A stretch of 64,000 nucleotides of DNA, taken from Halorientalis regularis (GTDB lineage Archaea > Halobacteriota > Halobacteria > Halobacteriales > Haloarculaceae). The position numbers were made by a program, and so were the translations under genes. Positions 25,310 to 34,107 of the stretch are shown piece by piece. The stretch is from NCBI RefSeq assembly GCF_023698535.1, contig NZ_JALJCL010000016.1:1-64000 (forward strand), written 5' to 3'. The notes beneath the pieces are model-generated. The model saw only the letters and a list, made by a program, of their open reading frames with translations. It was not told the DNA's origin and made no database searches. Each line of letters begins with the position of its first letter. The first letter of the stretch is position 1.

Positions 25310-26379
25310 GTTCCCAGTCCGACGGCGGCGGAAGCGACACCCCCGAGGACGTGGACCTCGCGGAGGGTATCGACCACCAGGTCGCGATGGTGATGGACCT
25401 GAACAAGTGCATCGGCTGTCAGACCTGCACCATCGCCTGCAAGACCAACTGGACCGAGGGGGGCGGTCGCGACTACATGTACTGGAACAACGTCGAGACT
25501 CGCCCCGGCTCGGGCTACCCGAAAGACTGGGAGGAGATGGGCGGCGGCTGGACCGACGACGGGAGCGAACGCCAGCCCGGCCAGCTCCCCGACAAGGAGG
25601 AGTACGGTCGCGCCTGGGAGTTCAACCACGAGGAGATCTTCTACGAGGGCAGCGACGAGCCCCTCCGCCCCATGGATGGCGCGGAGTGGGGCCCCAACTG
25701 GGACGAGGACCAGGGGGCCGGCGAGTACCCCAACTCCTACTACTTCTACCTGCCTCGCATCTGCAACCACTGCACCCATCCCTCCTGCGTGGAGGCCTGC
25801 CCCCGCAGTGCCCTCTACAAGCGGGAGGAGGACGGCATCGTCCTCGTGGATCAGGACCGCTGTCGAGGCTACCGCTACTGCGTCGAGGGCTGTCCGTACA
25901 AGAAGGTGTACTACAACTCGGTGACGAAGAACTCCGAGAAGTGCATCTTCTGTTACCCCCGGATCGAGGGGGAGGGGCCGGAGGGTGAGGTCAGGGCACC
26001 CTCCTGCGCGGAGGACTGTCCACCCCAGTTGCGGCTGGTCGGCTTCCTCGACGACGAGGACGGCCCGATCTACAAGCTGGTGAAAGAACACGAGGTCGCG
26101 GTCCGGCTCCACCCCGAGTACCGCACCGAACCGAACGTCTACTACATTCCCCCGTTCGCCCCGCCACAGCACTCCGAACGCGGGGAGAGTCTCGATTCGG
26201 AACGCATCCCCCGGAACTACCTCGAAGAGCTGTTCGGTCCCGAGGTCAACGAGGCGCTGAACACCATCGAACGGGAGCGCGACAAGGTCGAGCGCGGGGA
26301 GGAGAGCGAAGTGATGGACCTGCTCACGACGGAGAATCCGGCGAAACAGTACCGACTCGAAGTCTTCGACGAGGAATGA
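25306..26379 (+). CDS. narH: Nitrate reductase iron-sulfur subunit NarH
   Basis: 357 residues with four cysteine groups for electron transfer: NKCIGCQTCTIACK near the N-terminus, ICNHCTHPSCVEACP, DRCRGYRYCVEGCP and EKCIFCYPRIE with SCAEDCPP. The Tyr in RYC between Cys of the third group suggests one [3Fe-4S] cluster, as in NarH of other species. A GTG start overlaps the narG stop codon. The protein has no export signal and would travel with NarG through the Tat pathway. Confidence 0.95.
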   Translation: MSSQSDGGGSDTPEDVDLAEGIDHQVAMVMDLNKCIGCQTCTIACKTNWTEGGGRDYMYWNNVETRPGSGYPKDWEEMGGGWTDDGSERQPGQLPDKEEYGRAWEFNHEEIFYEGSDEPLRPMDGAEWGPNWDEDQGAGEYPNSYYFYLPRICNHCTHPSCVEACPRSALYKREEDGIVLVDQDRCRGYRYCVEGCPYKKVYYNSVTKNSEKCIFCYPRIEGEGPEGEVRAPSCAEDCPPQLRLVGFLDDEDGPIYKLVKEHEVAVRLHPEYRTEPNVYYIPPFAPPQHSERGESLDSERIPRNYLEELFGPEVNEALNTIERERDKVERGEESEVMDLLTTENPAKQYRLEVFDEE

Positions 26380-27200
26380 CCATGAAGCACAAAGAACTCA
26401 CGCTGGCGGCCGCGCTCGCGGTGGCGCTGGTCGCCACGACGGTTGCGGTACCGGGGCTGGTCGACGCGCGGCCGGCCTACGCGGTCCCGGTCCACGAGGG
26501 CGGCGAGGACGCGTCCTTCGCCAGCCCCGGGAGCGAGGACTGGGACGCCGCGCCCGCGGCGACCCTGCATCTGGCCAGCGCGGAGAGTGGCCTCCCCAAC
26601 GCCAGCTCGACCAGCGTCGAGCAGGTGGACCTGCAGGCCGTGACCACGGACGACCGGCTCTACCTCAAACTCTCCTGGGCGGACGCGACCCGTGACACCT
26701 CGACGGCCGACGTGCGACAGTTCGCCGACGCCGTCGCGGTCCAGTTCCCGGTCAACGAGAGCGCTCGGCCGCCCATCGCCATGGGCGGTGCGAGCAACCG
26801 GGTGAACGTCTGGTTCTGGCGGGCGGACGGCACCGATCAGGAACTGCTCGCGGGCGGCCCCGGGACGACGACGCCGCTCGATTCCACCCTCGGGAACGCC
26901 AGCCGGTACGAGAACGGCACCTGGGAAGTCGTCCTCTCGCGTGACCGCTCGGCCGGCGGTGCAAACCGCACCGAGATCCCCGAGGCCCAGGACCTCGACG
27001 TGGCCGTCGCGGTCTGGAACGGCTCGAACGGCGAGCGCTCGGGCGTGAAAGCCGCCAGTAGCTGGCACTACCTGGCGCTGGGCGGTGGTCCACAGGGCCC
27101 GCCGTACGAACTGCTGCTGTGGGCGGTCGCCGGCGCGGCCATCGTCGTCACGACCCTGGTGACCGTCGAGGGCGTCCGCCGAACGCGAGGTGAGACCTGA
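26376..27200 (+). CDS. Haem-b-binding gamma subunit (EbdC/DdhC-like) of Nar
   Basis: 274 residues: a signal-type helix (about 9-28), an extracytoplasmic beta domain, and a C-terminal helix (about 243-262). The pattern of the beta domain (DRLYLKLSWADATRDTS ... DAVAVQFPV ... RVNVWFWRADG ... GTWEVVLSRD) matches the haem-binding gamma subunits of ethylbenzene or dimethylsulfide dehydrogenase, in which Met and Lys ligate haem b. Here PIAMGG offers a Met. It would link cytochrome b/Rieske to NarH. Starts at an ATG overlapping the narH stop. Confidence 0.8.
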   Translation: MTMKHKELTLAAALAVALVATTVAVPGLVDARPAYAVPVHEGGEDASFASPGSEDWDAAPAATLHLASAESGLPNASSTSVEQVDLQAVTTDDRLYLKLSWADATRDTSTADVRQFADAVAVQFPVNESARPPIAMGGASNRVNVWFWRADGTDQELLAGGPGTTTPLDSTLGNASRYENGTWEVVLSRDRSAGGANRTEIPEAQDLDVAVAVWNGSNGERSGVKAASSWHYLALGGGPQGPPYELLLWAVAGAAIVVTTLVTVEGVRRTRGET

Positions 27201-27901
27201 TGGCGACCAACGACGCGCCCGGCGGCCCGGGCCAGTTGGCCGGCGAAGTCGACACGGACGCGGGCGCTCGCGGCGCGATCTACGCCCTGCTGGCGGCCGC
27301 GTTCGATCAGCCCGACGAAGAGCTGTACCGCGCCATCGACACCGGTGCCTTCCGCGAGGAGGTCGCGGCGCTGGTCGACCGCACGGGGCTGGACGTGGAC
27401 GTGCCCGACTTCGAGACCGACGACGACTACGAGAAACTCTGTGCCCGGTACAACGACCTGTTCGTCATCGGCTTCTCCGAGGTGGTCGACGCCACCGACG
27501 GGACGATGGCCCACGAGGAACCGCCGGTCTCGCTGTACGAATCCTCCCACCGGCCGGAGGTCTCCTGGAACGACGTGAACCTCGACCTGGCGCGGGCCTA
27601 CGAGTACTTCGGCTGTCAGGTCGATCAGGACAAGCGCGACAACCACGATCACCTCCAGTTGCAACTGGAGTTCATGGGCTATCTCTGCCGGCGGGAGGCC
27701 GCGGTCGATCCGGACGTGGCGGCCGCGCGGCTGGACTTTCACGACCGCCACCTCCGGGTGATCGGCGAGTCCGTCGCCGACGCGCTGGCCGCCGAACCCG
27801 GCACGGAGTTCTACGGCGACCTCGGTGAATTCCTCGACGACTTCACCGCCGCCGACGTGGAAGACCTCGCCGCCCGTCGCGAAGGAGGTGGGTCGGCGTG
27901 A
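27200..27901 (+). CDS. narJ: NarJ/TorD-family assembly chaperone
   Basis: 233 residues, all helical, cytoplasmic. The central segment YNDLFVIGFSEVVD ... EEPPVSLYESSHRPE and the later LQLQLEFMGYLCRREA are typical of the TorD/DmsD group. Such chaperones hold the apo-catalytic subunit, assist Mo-cofactor loading and proofread the Tat signal. The ATG overlaps the preceding stop (TGATGG) and the gene is followed by another overlapping gene. Confidence 0.9.
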   Translation: MATNDAPGGPGQLAGEVDTDAGARGAIYALLAAAFDQPDEELYRAIDTGAFREEVAALVDRTGLDVDVPDFETDDDYEKLCARYNDLFVIGFSEVVDATDGTMAHEEPPVSLYESSHRPEVSWNDVNLDLARAYEYFGCQVDQDKRDNHDHLQLQLEFMGYLCRREAAVDPDVAAARLDFHDRHLRVIGESVADALAAEPGTEFYGDLGEFLDDFTAADVEDLAARREGGGSA

Positions 27902-28818
27902 GCGGCGAATCGCCCACCGCTGGACCGGCCGCCGAGACAGCAGACCCGGAAGACGACGCGGAGTCGTCCGTACTGGCCGCACTGGCTCGGATCGACGTCG
28001 AGGGCGACCGGGCGGCGCTGTGGGCTGGCGGTGTATCCCTCACGGTCGTCGCTGCGGGGCTCGCGGTCAGAATCGGGCACAACACGCCGTTCGATCCGCT
28101 GGCGGTGCCGGCCGTCGTCTTCGACGCGCTCGCGGTCGGGACGCCGCTGGTACTGGGCGCGGCGCTGTTCGCGGTCGCGCTGACGACGACCGATCCGACG
28201 CGGCGCGTCGGCCTGCTGTTCGCGGGCGTGTTCGGACCGCTGGCGACGGTCTCGTCGGCGGCGACGCTCCCGGCCGTCGCTGGCGTGATCGGCGGCGGCG
28301 CACTCGCGCTGGTCGGCTCACTGGAGCGACCGACGACCTATCGAGAGGGGCGGCGAGCGGCCGTCGTCGCCGGGTTCGTCGTCGCGGTCGCCGTCTCGCT
28401 CTCCCGGGCCGTCGGCCTGCTCGATGCCGGCATGACGGTCGGTGCGGGGTTGGCGCTCGTTGCCACCGCCGCCCTCGCCCTGCTCGTGCGGATCGACCGC
28501 GTGGCCGCGCTGGCCGGACTGGCGGCCGCGGGCACCGTCGTCGGGGCGGCGGTCACTGCGCCCTACCTCACGGGAAGCGCCCTGCTCGTCGGTTTCGGCG
28601 TCGTGGGCGTGCCCCAACTGCTCGTCGCGCTGGCGCTGGGCGGCGGCGTCGCGGCCGCCGTCGCGGGCCTGCGCGATGGGGCACCACTGCTCGCGGTGGG
28701 CGCACTGCTGATCGTGCTGGCGGGGGTGCCCGCCGCGCTCCCGCGGGCGATGGCGGTCGTGCTGGGCGTCGCGCTCGTGACACGCGCGACCGGCGACCGA
28801 GAGGAGGTGGTTGCGTGA
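27898..28818 (+). CDS. Polytopic membrane protein of the nar operon
   Basis: 306 residues with about nine hydrophobic helices from residue 38 onward, very rich in Ala, Val, Leu and Gly, with few charged residues and almost no His. No family recognised. A GTG start overlaps the narJ stop codon, and its own stop overlaps the GTG of the HEAT-repeat gene, so it is co-translated. A nitrate/nitrite transporter would normally be larger (12 helices) and carry known signatures; none are seen. Confidence 0.75.
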   Translation: MSGESPTAGPAAETADPEDDAESSVLAALARIDVEGDRAALWAGGVSLTVVAAGLAVRIGHNTPFDPLAVPAVVFDALAVGTPLVLGAALFAVALTTTDPTRRVGLLFAGVFGPLATVSSAATLPAVAGVIGGGALALVGSLERPTTYREGRRAAVVAGFVVAVAVSLSRAVGLLDAGMTVGAGLALVATAALALLVRIDRVAALAGLAAAGTVVGAAVTAPYLTGSALLVGFGVVGVPQLLVALALGGGVAAAVAGLRDGAPLLAVGALLIVLAGVPAALPRAMAVVLGVALVTRATGDREEVVA

Positions 28819-29648
28819 GAGACCCCGAGGAAGCCACCGACGGGCCACCCGACCCGCGGACCCATCCCGAGCAGAGTCCGGGCTTCGGCGAGAGTCCCGA
28901 GGGACTGGAGGACATCGAGGTGAGCCGTGACATCACCATCGGCGACGCGACGCCCCGGGAACTCCAGGCGACCGACCTCGCACCCGTGGCCGGCGCATCT
29001 GCGGCGGAGAAGATCGAGGATCTGCTGAACGGCGATCACGTCGAGCGTCGTCGGGCCGCGCTGGCGCTGGGCGAGGAGCGACCCGAGGAAGCAGTGCTGG
29101 ACGGGGTGATCGCGGCGACCAACGACCCCGACGACGACGTGCGCCAGTTCGCGGTGGAGTCGCTGGCGGAACTGGGCGGCGAGCGCGCAGCGGCGGCAGT
29201 CGTCGAGACGCTGGACGACGACGACCCGTGGGTGCGAGCCGAAGCCGTCGTCGCTCTGGACAATCTCGACCGAATCGAGTTCGAAGACCACATCGAGGCG
29301 GCACTCGACGACGATCACCACGCCGTCCGCCGGAACGCCGCCATCTCGCTGTTCAAACACCGCGGCGAGGACCTGTTGCCGGTCCTGCTGGAGCAGTCCC
29401 GGGCCGACAGCGAGCGCCTGCGCGAGTGGGCCGCCCACCTCATGGCCGGGATCGAGGACGAGCGGGCGACCGATCGCCTGACCGAACTGGCCGAGGACGA
29501 TGACGAGCCACGGATCGTCAGGAGTACGGCGGCCCGGGCCGTCGAGGCCGATCCCGGGAAGTTCCGGCGACAGTTCACCGGCGGGATCGAGGGCGAGAGC
29601 ACGGCGTTGCCGGGCGAAGACCGGCTCAACCGGAGACCAGACCTATGA
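28815..29648 (+). CDS. HEAT-repeat protein of the nar operon
   Basis: 277 residues. After a Pro/Glu-rich N-terminus (1-70) come at least four HEAT/PBS-lyase-type repeats of about 31 residues (RRRAALALGEERPEEAVLDGVIAAT; VRQFAVESLAELGGERAAAAVVETL; VRAEAVVALDNL; VRRNAAISLFKH). It is probably a binding scaffold; PBS-lyase-like proteins can take part in cofactor attachment. A GTG start overlaps the previous stop. The gene overlaps the Mrp gene downstream by 4 nt. Confidence 0.85.
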   Translation: MRDPEEATDGPPDPRTHPEQSPGFGESPEGLEDIEVSRDITIGDATPRELQATDLAPVAGASAAEKIEDLLNGDHVERRRAALALGEERPEEAVLDGVIAATNDPDDDVRQFAVESLAELGGERAAAAVVETLDDDDPWVRAEAVVALDNLDRIEFEDHIEAALDDDHHAVRRNAAISLFKHRGEDLLPVLLEQSRADSERLREWAAHLMAGIEDERATDRLTELAEDDDEPRIVRSTAARAVEADPGKFRRQFTGGIEGESTALPGEDRLNRRPDL

Positions 29649-30934
29649 GTTCGGAGGATACCACCACGACGGAACCGCTCGCCGACCGCGTCGAAGCCGC
29701 GCTCCGCAACGTCCGGGACCCCGACGCCGACGTGACCGTCTTCGAGGCCGGCCTGATCGACGACGTGCGGATCGACGGCGGCGACGTGACGGTGCAGGCC
29801 GACCTCTCGGAGTTCCCACCGAGCGAGGGCCAGGCCGTCACGTCGACGATGATGCGCGCCGTCTCCGACGTCGAGGGCGTCGAGCGCGCCCACGTCGAGC
29901 AGGCACCCCGTTCGGTCGACATCGACGGCCGCGAGGTAGGCGTCGAACGGGCCGACCGCGTGATCGCCGTCGCCAGCGCGAAAGGCGGCGTCGGGAAGAC
30001 GACGGTGGCGACGACGCTGGCCTGCGCGCTCGCGGCCGACGGCGACGACGTGGCGCTGTTCGACGCCGACATCCACGGCCCGAACGTGCCCGAACTGCTC
30101 TCCGTGTCTGGCCCGGTACAGAGCGACGCAGACGGCCACCCCGTCCCGGTCGACGCGAGCGCCGTCGACGCCGACGACGGGGCCGGCGACCTCGAAGTGA
30201 TGAGCATCGGCCTGATGAACGACAGCCAGCCCCTGGCCTGGCGGGGTGCGATGGCTCACGACGCCCTGACCGAACTGTTCGAGGAGACGGCGTGGGCTGG
30301 CCCCGACACGCTGGTGATCGACCTGCCCCCGGGGACCGGCGACGTGGCGCTGACCACCCTGCAGGAAGTGCGGGTGGACGGCGTCGTCTTCGTCACCACG
30401 CCCTTCCACGCGGCGGTCTCGGATACCCACCGCTCGCTCCAGTTGTTCGCGGAGAACGAGGTCCCCGTCCTCGGTGTGGTCTCGAACATGGGCGAGTTCG
30501 TCTGTGACGCCTGTGGCGAACACCACGACCTGTTCGACGGCGACGACCCCATCGACGCGCTCGACGCACCCGTCCTCGCCGAAGTCCCGTTCACCGGCGA
30601 TATGCAGTCCCCACCGCAGCCGACCGCCGACGGCGTGCCAGACGTGGCACTGGATCTCGGGACCGCCGTCGCCGACCGGATCGCGGAGATCTGGACGGTC
30701 GAGGTCCCCGAGAACGCGGTCGATCTGCGCGGGGTGCCGCCGGAGCAACGCCGCGACCGCGTTCGTGATGCCTTCGAAGGAATCGCATCCGGCGAGCGGT
30801 TCGAGGTCGTCAGCGACCGGAATCCCGGCCCAGTCCGGGAGTTCCTGGAAGAACAGGTAGACGACGAACTGGCGACTTTCCAGGTCAAACGGCAGAATCC
30901 GGAGACGTGGCGGTGCCGGACCGAAAAGCCCTGA
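29645..30934 (+). CDS. Mrp/NBP35 ATPase fused to a C-terminal DUF2249 domain
   Basis: 429 residues, three parts. Residues 10-95 resemble MIP18 (DUF59) but lack its conserved Cys. Residues 100-345 are the Mrp-type P-loop ATPase (SAKGGVGKTT near 115, DADIHGPNVPEL, DLPPGTGD) with the CDACGEHH pair used to hold a transferable iron-sulfur cluster. Residues 355-429 form a DUF2249 domain (AVDLRGVPPEQRRDRVRDAFEGIASGERFEVVSDRNPGPVREFL). Mrp proteins deliver Fe-S clusters; here the targets are probably NarH and other regulon proteins. It is the last gene of the overlapping nar operon. Confidence 0.88.
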   Translation: MSSEDTTTTEPLADRVEAALRNVRDPDADVTVFEAGLIDDVRIDGGDVTVQADLSEFPPSEGQAVTSTMMRAVSDVEGVERAHVEQAPRSVDIDGREVGVERADRVIAVASAKGGVGKTTVATTLACALAADGDDVALFDADIHGPNVPELLSVSGPVQSDADGHPVPVDASAVDADDGAGDLEVMSIGLMNDSQPLAWRGAMAHDALTELFEETAWAGPDTLVIDLPPGTGDVALTTLQEVRVDGVVFVTTPFHAAVSDTHRSLQLFAENEVPVLGVVSNMGEFVCDACGEHHDLFDGDDPIDALDAPVLAEVPFTGDMQSPPQPTADGVPDVALDLGTAVADRIAEIWTVEVPENAVDLRGVPPEQRRDRVRDAFEGIASGERFEVVSDRNPGPVREFLEEQVDDELATFQVKRQNPETWRCRTEKP

Positions 30935-30935
30935 G

Positions 30936-31742
30936 TTACTCCGCGGCGTCGACGATCTCGTAACTCACGTTGTCTTCCCGGAGACGGTCGGTGTGGCCAG
31001 CGAGGTCGGTCTCGACGACCAGCAGGAGGGCGTCCAGTCCGCGGGTCGCAGCCTCGCGGACGGCCTCCGCTGTACCGAACCGCAAATCGGGCTCGCGGTC
31101 GGCGGCGCGGGCTGCGGCCAGCGCCTCGGTTCCGGCGACCGCGAGCAGGTCCGCGTCGGCGGCGAGCTCGGCCACGCGGTCGATGTCGGCGGCGCGACTC
31201 CCGCCGTTGTCCACCCGGGGGAGCGAGACGATGGTCACGTCGCCGAGTTCGTAGTCGAGGACGCCCTCGAAGTCGGTGACGCCCACGTCCGAGCCGGCGT
31301 CGGCGTCGGTGACCGCGACAGCCGTCGCGGAGCCGGTAGTTCCCGGCGTCGCCTGGAGGGTGCCGTCGTGCATCGACAGCGAGACGGCCTGTCCCTCCTC
31401 GATGTCGCTCGTCGCCAGCGCCGTCTCGATCTCGACCTGCCCGATGACCTCCTCGGAGACGTGCGTGACGTACTCCTCTAAGCGGCTGGTGTGGGAGATG
31501 AGCCAGTCGACGCCCTCCTTGGTCACCTCGTAGCGGCCCCGGCCGTGTTTCTGAACGAAACCCTGCTTGATAAGATCCTGTAGGTAGTCGCTGACCGCCT
31601 GGGACGTGATGCCGATGGCGTCTGCGACCTCCTGCTGGCTGACCGCAGGCTGGCGCTCGGCGATCTGGACGAGGATCTGGTAGCGCGTCGCGTCCCGCTT
31701 GCTCCGGAGCACGTTCGCGTCACCGGACTCGTCCGCCGTCAT
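30936..31742 (-). CDS. HTH regulator with C-terminal sensory domain
   Basis: 268 residues. A winged HTH spans about 20-85 (RYQILVQIAERQPAVSQQEVADAIGITSQAVSDYLQDLIKQGFVQKHGRGRYEVT). The rest is an alpha/beta domain with GLDALLLVVETDLAGHTDRLRE near the end, possibly a ligand site. Known haloarchaeal proteins of this layout are annotated as MarR- or TrmB-like, without assigned effectors. The ATG at 31740-31742 excludes a 27-residue AT-rich extension. It faces the nar operon end and is divergent from the cobalamin operon at 31891, so it is a candidate regulator of either. Confidence 0.78.
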   Translation of the reverse strand: MTADESGDANVLRSKRDATRYQILVQIAERQPAVSQQEVADAIGITSQAVSDYLQDLIKQGFVQKHGRGRYEVTKEGVDWLISHTSRLEEYVTHVSEEVIGQVEIETALATSDIEEGQAVSLSMHDGTLQATPGTTGSATAVAVTDADAGSDVGVTDFEGVLDYELGDVTIVSLPRVDNGGSRAADIDRVAELAADADLLAVAGTEALAAARAADREPDLRFGTAEAVREAATRGLDALLLVVETDLAGHTDRLREDNVSYEIVDAAE

Positions 31743-31846
31743 GATTCCCCGTGCGGCCCGGAAACTCAAGTACTTTTGCCATACTACCGACGAGCTTTCC
31801 CGAAGGAGCGACTCTCGGCACATCTTGAAAATCTAGCTTTCTTTAG

Positions 31847-31883
31847 TACAACCAAAATTGTTTTATTCGAGACTCCGGTTGTA
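31847..31883. promoter_or_regulatory. Inverted pair of GGTTGTA motifs upstream of cbiT
   Basis: TACAACC at 31847-31853 and GGTTGTA at 31877-31883 flank an AT-rich stretch with CCAAAATTGTTTTATTC. The same heptamer, extended to GGTTGTAAAA, occurs before cbtB and before the CbiX-like gene, but not before unrelated genes I looked at. It is a likely cobalamin/cobalt-responsive operator. Confidence 0.5.
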
Positions 31884-31890
31884 TTCGGTG

Positions 31891-32466
31891 ATGTCCCGCG
31901 TAGCGCTCCCACACGACGCGAAGGCGGGGCCGACCAAGCCCGAGGTCCGGGCCGTGTTGCTCTCGAAGCTAGGGCTCACGGACGCGGATCACTTCGTCGA
32001 GGTCGGCTCCTGTACCGGTGCGGTCACCATCGAAGCGGCCCGGCGCGCCGGTCGCGTCACGGCCGTCGAACGCAAGGAATCGCGCCTCGAGACGACACGG
32101 AAGAACCTCGACGAAAACGAGACCAGCGCCGCGGTCGACTTACGCGCGACGGAGGCGCCGGACGGCCTGCCCGCCGACGCCGACGCGCTCTTTCTCGGCG
32201 GTAGCCGAAACTACGAGGCCGTCCTCGATCACGCCGCCGAGACCGGCGTCGACCGCGTGATAATGAACGTCTCGCGGCTGGAGGTCGCCGGCGCGGCCAC
32301 CGAGGCCTTTCGCGAGCGTGACCTGCTGGAGGACGTCGTCCAGTTCCAGGTCAGCCACGGCTACGAACTCGCCGGCGCGACGAGTTTCGACTCGGACAAC
32401 CCGGTCTACATGCTGATCGGGAGCGGGAGTGAGACAGAAGTCGCCGCCGACGGAGGACAGCCGTGA
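31891..32466 (+). CDS. cbiT: CbiT, cobalt-precorrin-6B C15-methyltransferase (decarboxylating)
   Basis: 191 residues, class I SAM methyltransferase fold with the binding loop VEVGSCTGAVTIEAAR near 36-51. CbiT methylates C15 and removes the acetate side chain at C12 of cobalt-precorrin-6B; CbiE (49079-49861) adds the C5 methyl. The start at 31891 (MSRVALPHDA) follows the AT-rich promoter. It opens an operon of eleven tightly packed genes to 40817, most overlapping by 1-11 nt. Confidence 0.9.
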   Translation: MSRVALPHDAKAGPTKPEVRAVLLSKLGLTDADHFVEVGSCTGAVTIEAARRAGRVTAVERKESRLETTRKNLDENETSAAVDLRATEAPDGLPADADALFLGGSRNYEAVLDHAAETGVDRVIMNVSRLEVAGAATEAFRERDLLEDVVQFQVSHGYELAGATSFDSDNPVYMLIGSGSETEVAADGGQP

Positions 32467-33236
32467 CCCTCTACGGCGTCGGACTCGGCCCGGGCGAGGC
32501 CGACCTCGTGACGGTTCGCGGCAAGCGGATTCTGGAGACCGTCGACGTTGTGTACTCGCCGGGCCGGCTCTCCCGGACGGTCGCCACCGAACACGTCCCG
32601 GAAGAACGGATCGGGGACCTCGACTTCCCGATGACCCGCGACGAGGAGAAACTCAGGCGGGCCTGGAAGGCGGCGGCGGCCGAGATCGCCCCCCGGGCAC
32701 GGGAGGGTGACGCCGCCTTCGTCACGCTCGGGGATCCGAACGTCTACTCGACGTTCGGCCACCTGCGACGAACTCTCGACGCCTTCCATCCCGACGTGGA
32801 CCTGGAGGTCGTCCCGGGTGTCAGCGCCATGACTGCGTTCGCGACTGCGCTGGGCGTCGAGATTCCGGCCGGGTCGGGACTCGCGCTCCGTGAGGCCGAC
32901 CAGGGCCGCTCGCCGAGCGGCCCCGACCGCATGATCCTGTTCAAGGTGACCGACGCGCCCGCGACCCACCAGGGACTCGTCGACGCCGGCTACGACGTGA
33001 CCTACGGCCGCCGGCTGTTCATGGAGCAGGGCGAGACGGTCGTGACCGACGATCCCGGCGAGATCGACGAACGCGATTACTACACGCTGGCCTACGCGAC
33101 GCGGAGCGACGCGGCGGACGAACTGGCCACGGCGCAGTTCGAGACGGCCGACGACCGCAGTGGTCCCGTCACGGAGGAACGCGCGGAAGGCGTCGCCTGT
33201 GGCGACGAGTCCCCGGAGGTGCGTTCGGATGACTGA
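32463..33236 (+). CDS. cbiL: CbiL, precorrin-2 C20-methyltransferase
   Basis: 257 residues of the tetrapyrrole methyltransferase family. The N-terminal YGVGLGPGEADLVTVRG is the SAM-binding P-loop of the fold; DAAFVTLGDPNVYSTF and VVPGVSAMTAFATALG are the conserved LGDP and PG segments. CbiL methylates C20 of (cobalt-)precorrin-2. A GTG start overlaps the cbiT stop codon. The C-terminal tail is acidic. Confidence 0.92.
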   Translation: MTLYGVGLGPGEADLVTVRGKRILETVDVVYSPGRLSRTVATEHVPEERIGDLDFPMTRDEEKLRRAWKAAAAEIAPRAREGDAAFVTLGDPNVYSTFGHLRRTLDAFHPDVDLEVVPGVSAMTAFATALGVEIPAGSGLALREADQGRSPSGPDRMILFKVTDAPATHQGLVDAGYDVTYGRRLFMEQGETVVTDDPGEIDERDYYTLAYATRSDAADELATAQFETADDRSGPVTEERAEGVACGDESPEVRSDD

Positions 33237-34107
33237 CGCCGAGACCGACCCGCAGGACGCCATCGACGCCACCGCAGGCCGGGCCGAGCGCGATTCGCGT
33301 GTCTACGAACACAGCGCCGGCGACGGACAGGAGGGCATTCCCTTCATCGGAGCCGGCCCCGGCGACCCGAAACTGCTGACGGTTGCCGGCCGCGAACTCG
33401 TCGAGGCCGCCGATCTGGTGGTTCACGCGGGCTCGCTGGTCAACAGCGAACTGCTGGAGGAGTACTGCGCCGAGGCCGAGACGGTCTCCTCGATCGGCAA
33501 GGACCTCGAAGAGTTGATTCCGCTGATGCGGGACGCCTACGAGGACGGCGAGAACGTCGTTCGACTCCACAGCGGTGATCCCGCGATCTACGGCGCGGCG
33601 CTGGAGCAGATGGACGCGCTGGAACACGAGGGCGTGCCGACCTACTTCGTCCCCGGCGTGACCGCGGCGTTCGCCGCGAGCGCGACCCTGCGGACGCAGT
33701 TGACCCTCAACGAGGTCTCGAACCACGTCGCGTTCACCAGACCGCAGGGGAAGACGCTGGACGCCGACGAGGACCACATCGCCGAGTTCGTCGAGATGGG
33801 CGACGTGACGACCTGCGTCTATCTCGGCACCCACGCGGTCGCCGAGACGATGGACCGCCTCCTCGACCAGGGCCACGACCCCGAGACGCCCGTGGCGGTC
33901 GTCTACCACGCGTCCTGGCCCGACGAGGACGTGATCGAAGGCACCATCGCGACCATCGGCGACCGGGTGGAAGACGCGGGCTACCGCGCTTCCGCGCTGG
34001 TCATCATCGGCGAGGCGGTCGCGGGCGACGGCTACGAACGATCCTACCTCTACGACGGCTGGGCGTCACGTGGGAGCGACGACGCGGAAACGGAGGCAGA
34101 CGACTGA
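33229..34107 (+). CDS. cbiF: CbiF, cobalt-precorrin-4 C11-methyltransferase
   Basis: 292 residues. FIGAGPGDPKLLTVAG near 42-57 and VVRLHSGDPAIYGA, followed by VPGVTAAFAASATL, are the CbiF/CobM signatures, including the SGDP loop. The first 38 residues form a disordered acidic extension. The ATG at 33229 overlaps the end of cbiL by 8 nt. The enzyme methylates C11 of cobalt-precorrin-4. Confidence 0.93.
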   Translation: MTDAETDPQDAIDATAGRAERDSRVYEHSAGDGQEGIPFIGAGPGDPKLLTVAGRELVEAADLVVHAGSLVNSELLEEYCAEAETVSSIGKDLEELIPLMRDAYEDGENVVRLHSGDPAIYGAALEQMDALEHEGVPTYFVPGVTAAFAASATLRTQLTLNEVSNHVAFTRPQGKTLDADEDHIAEFVEMGDVTTCVYLGTHAVAETMDRLLDQGHDPETPVAVVYHASWPDEDVIEGTIATIGDRVEDAGYRASALVIIGEAVAGDGYERSYLYDGWASRGSDDAETEADD

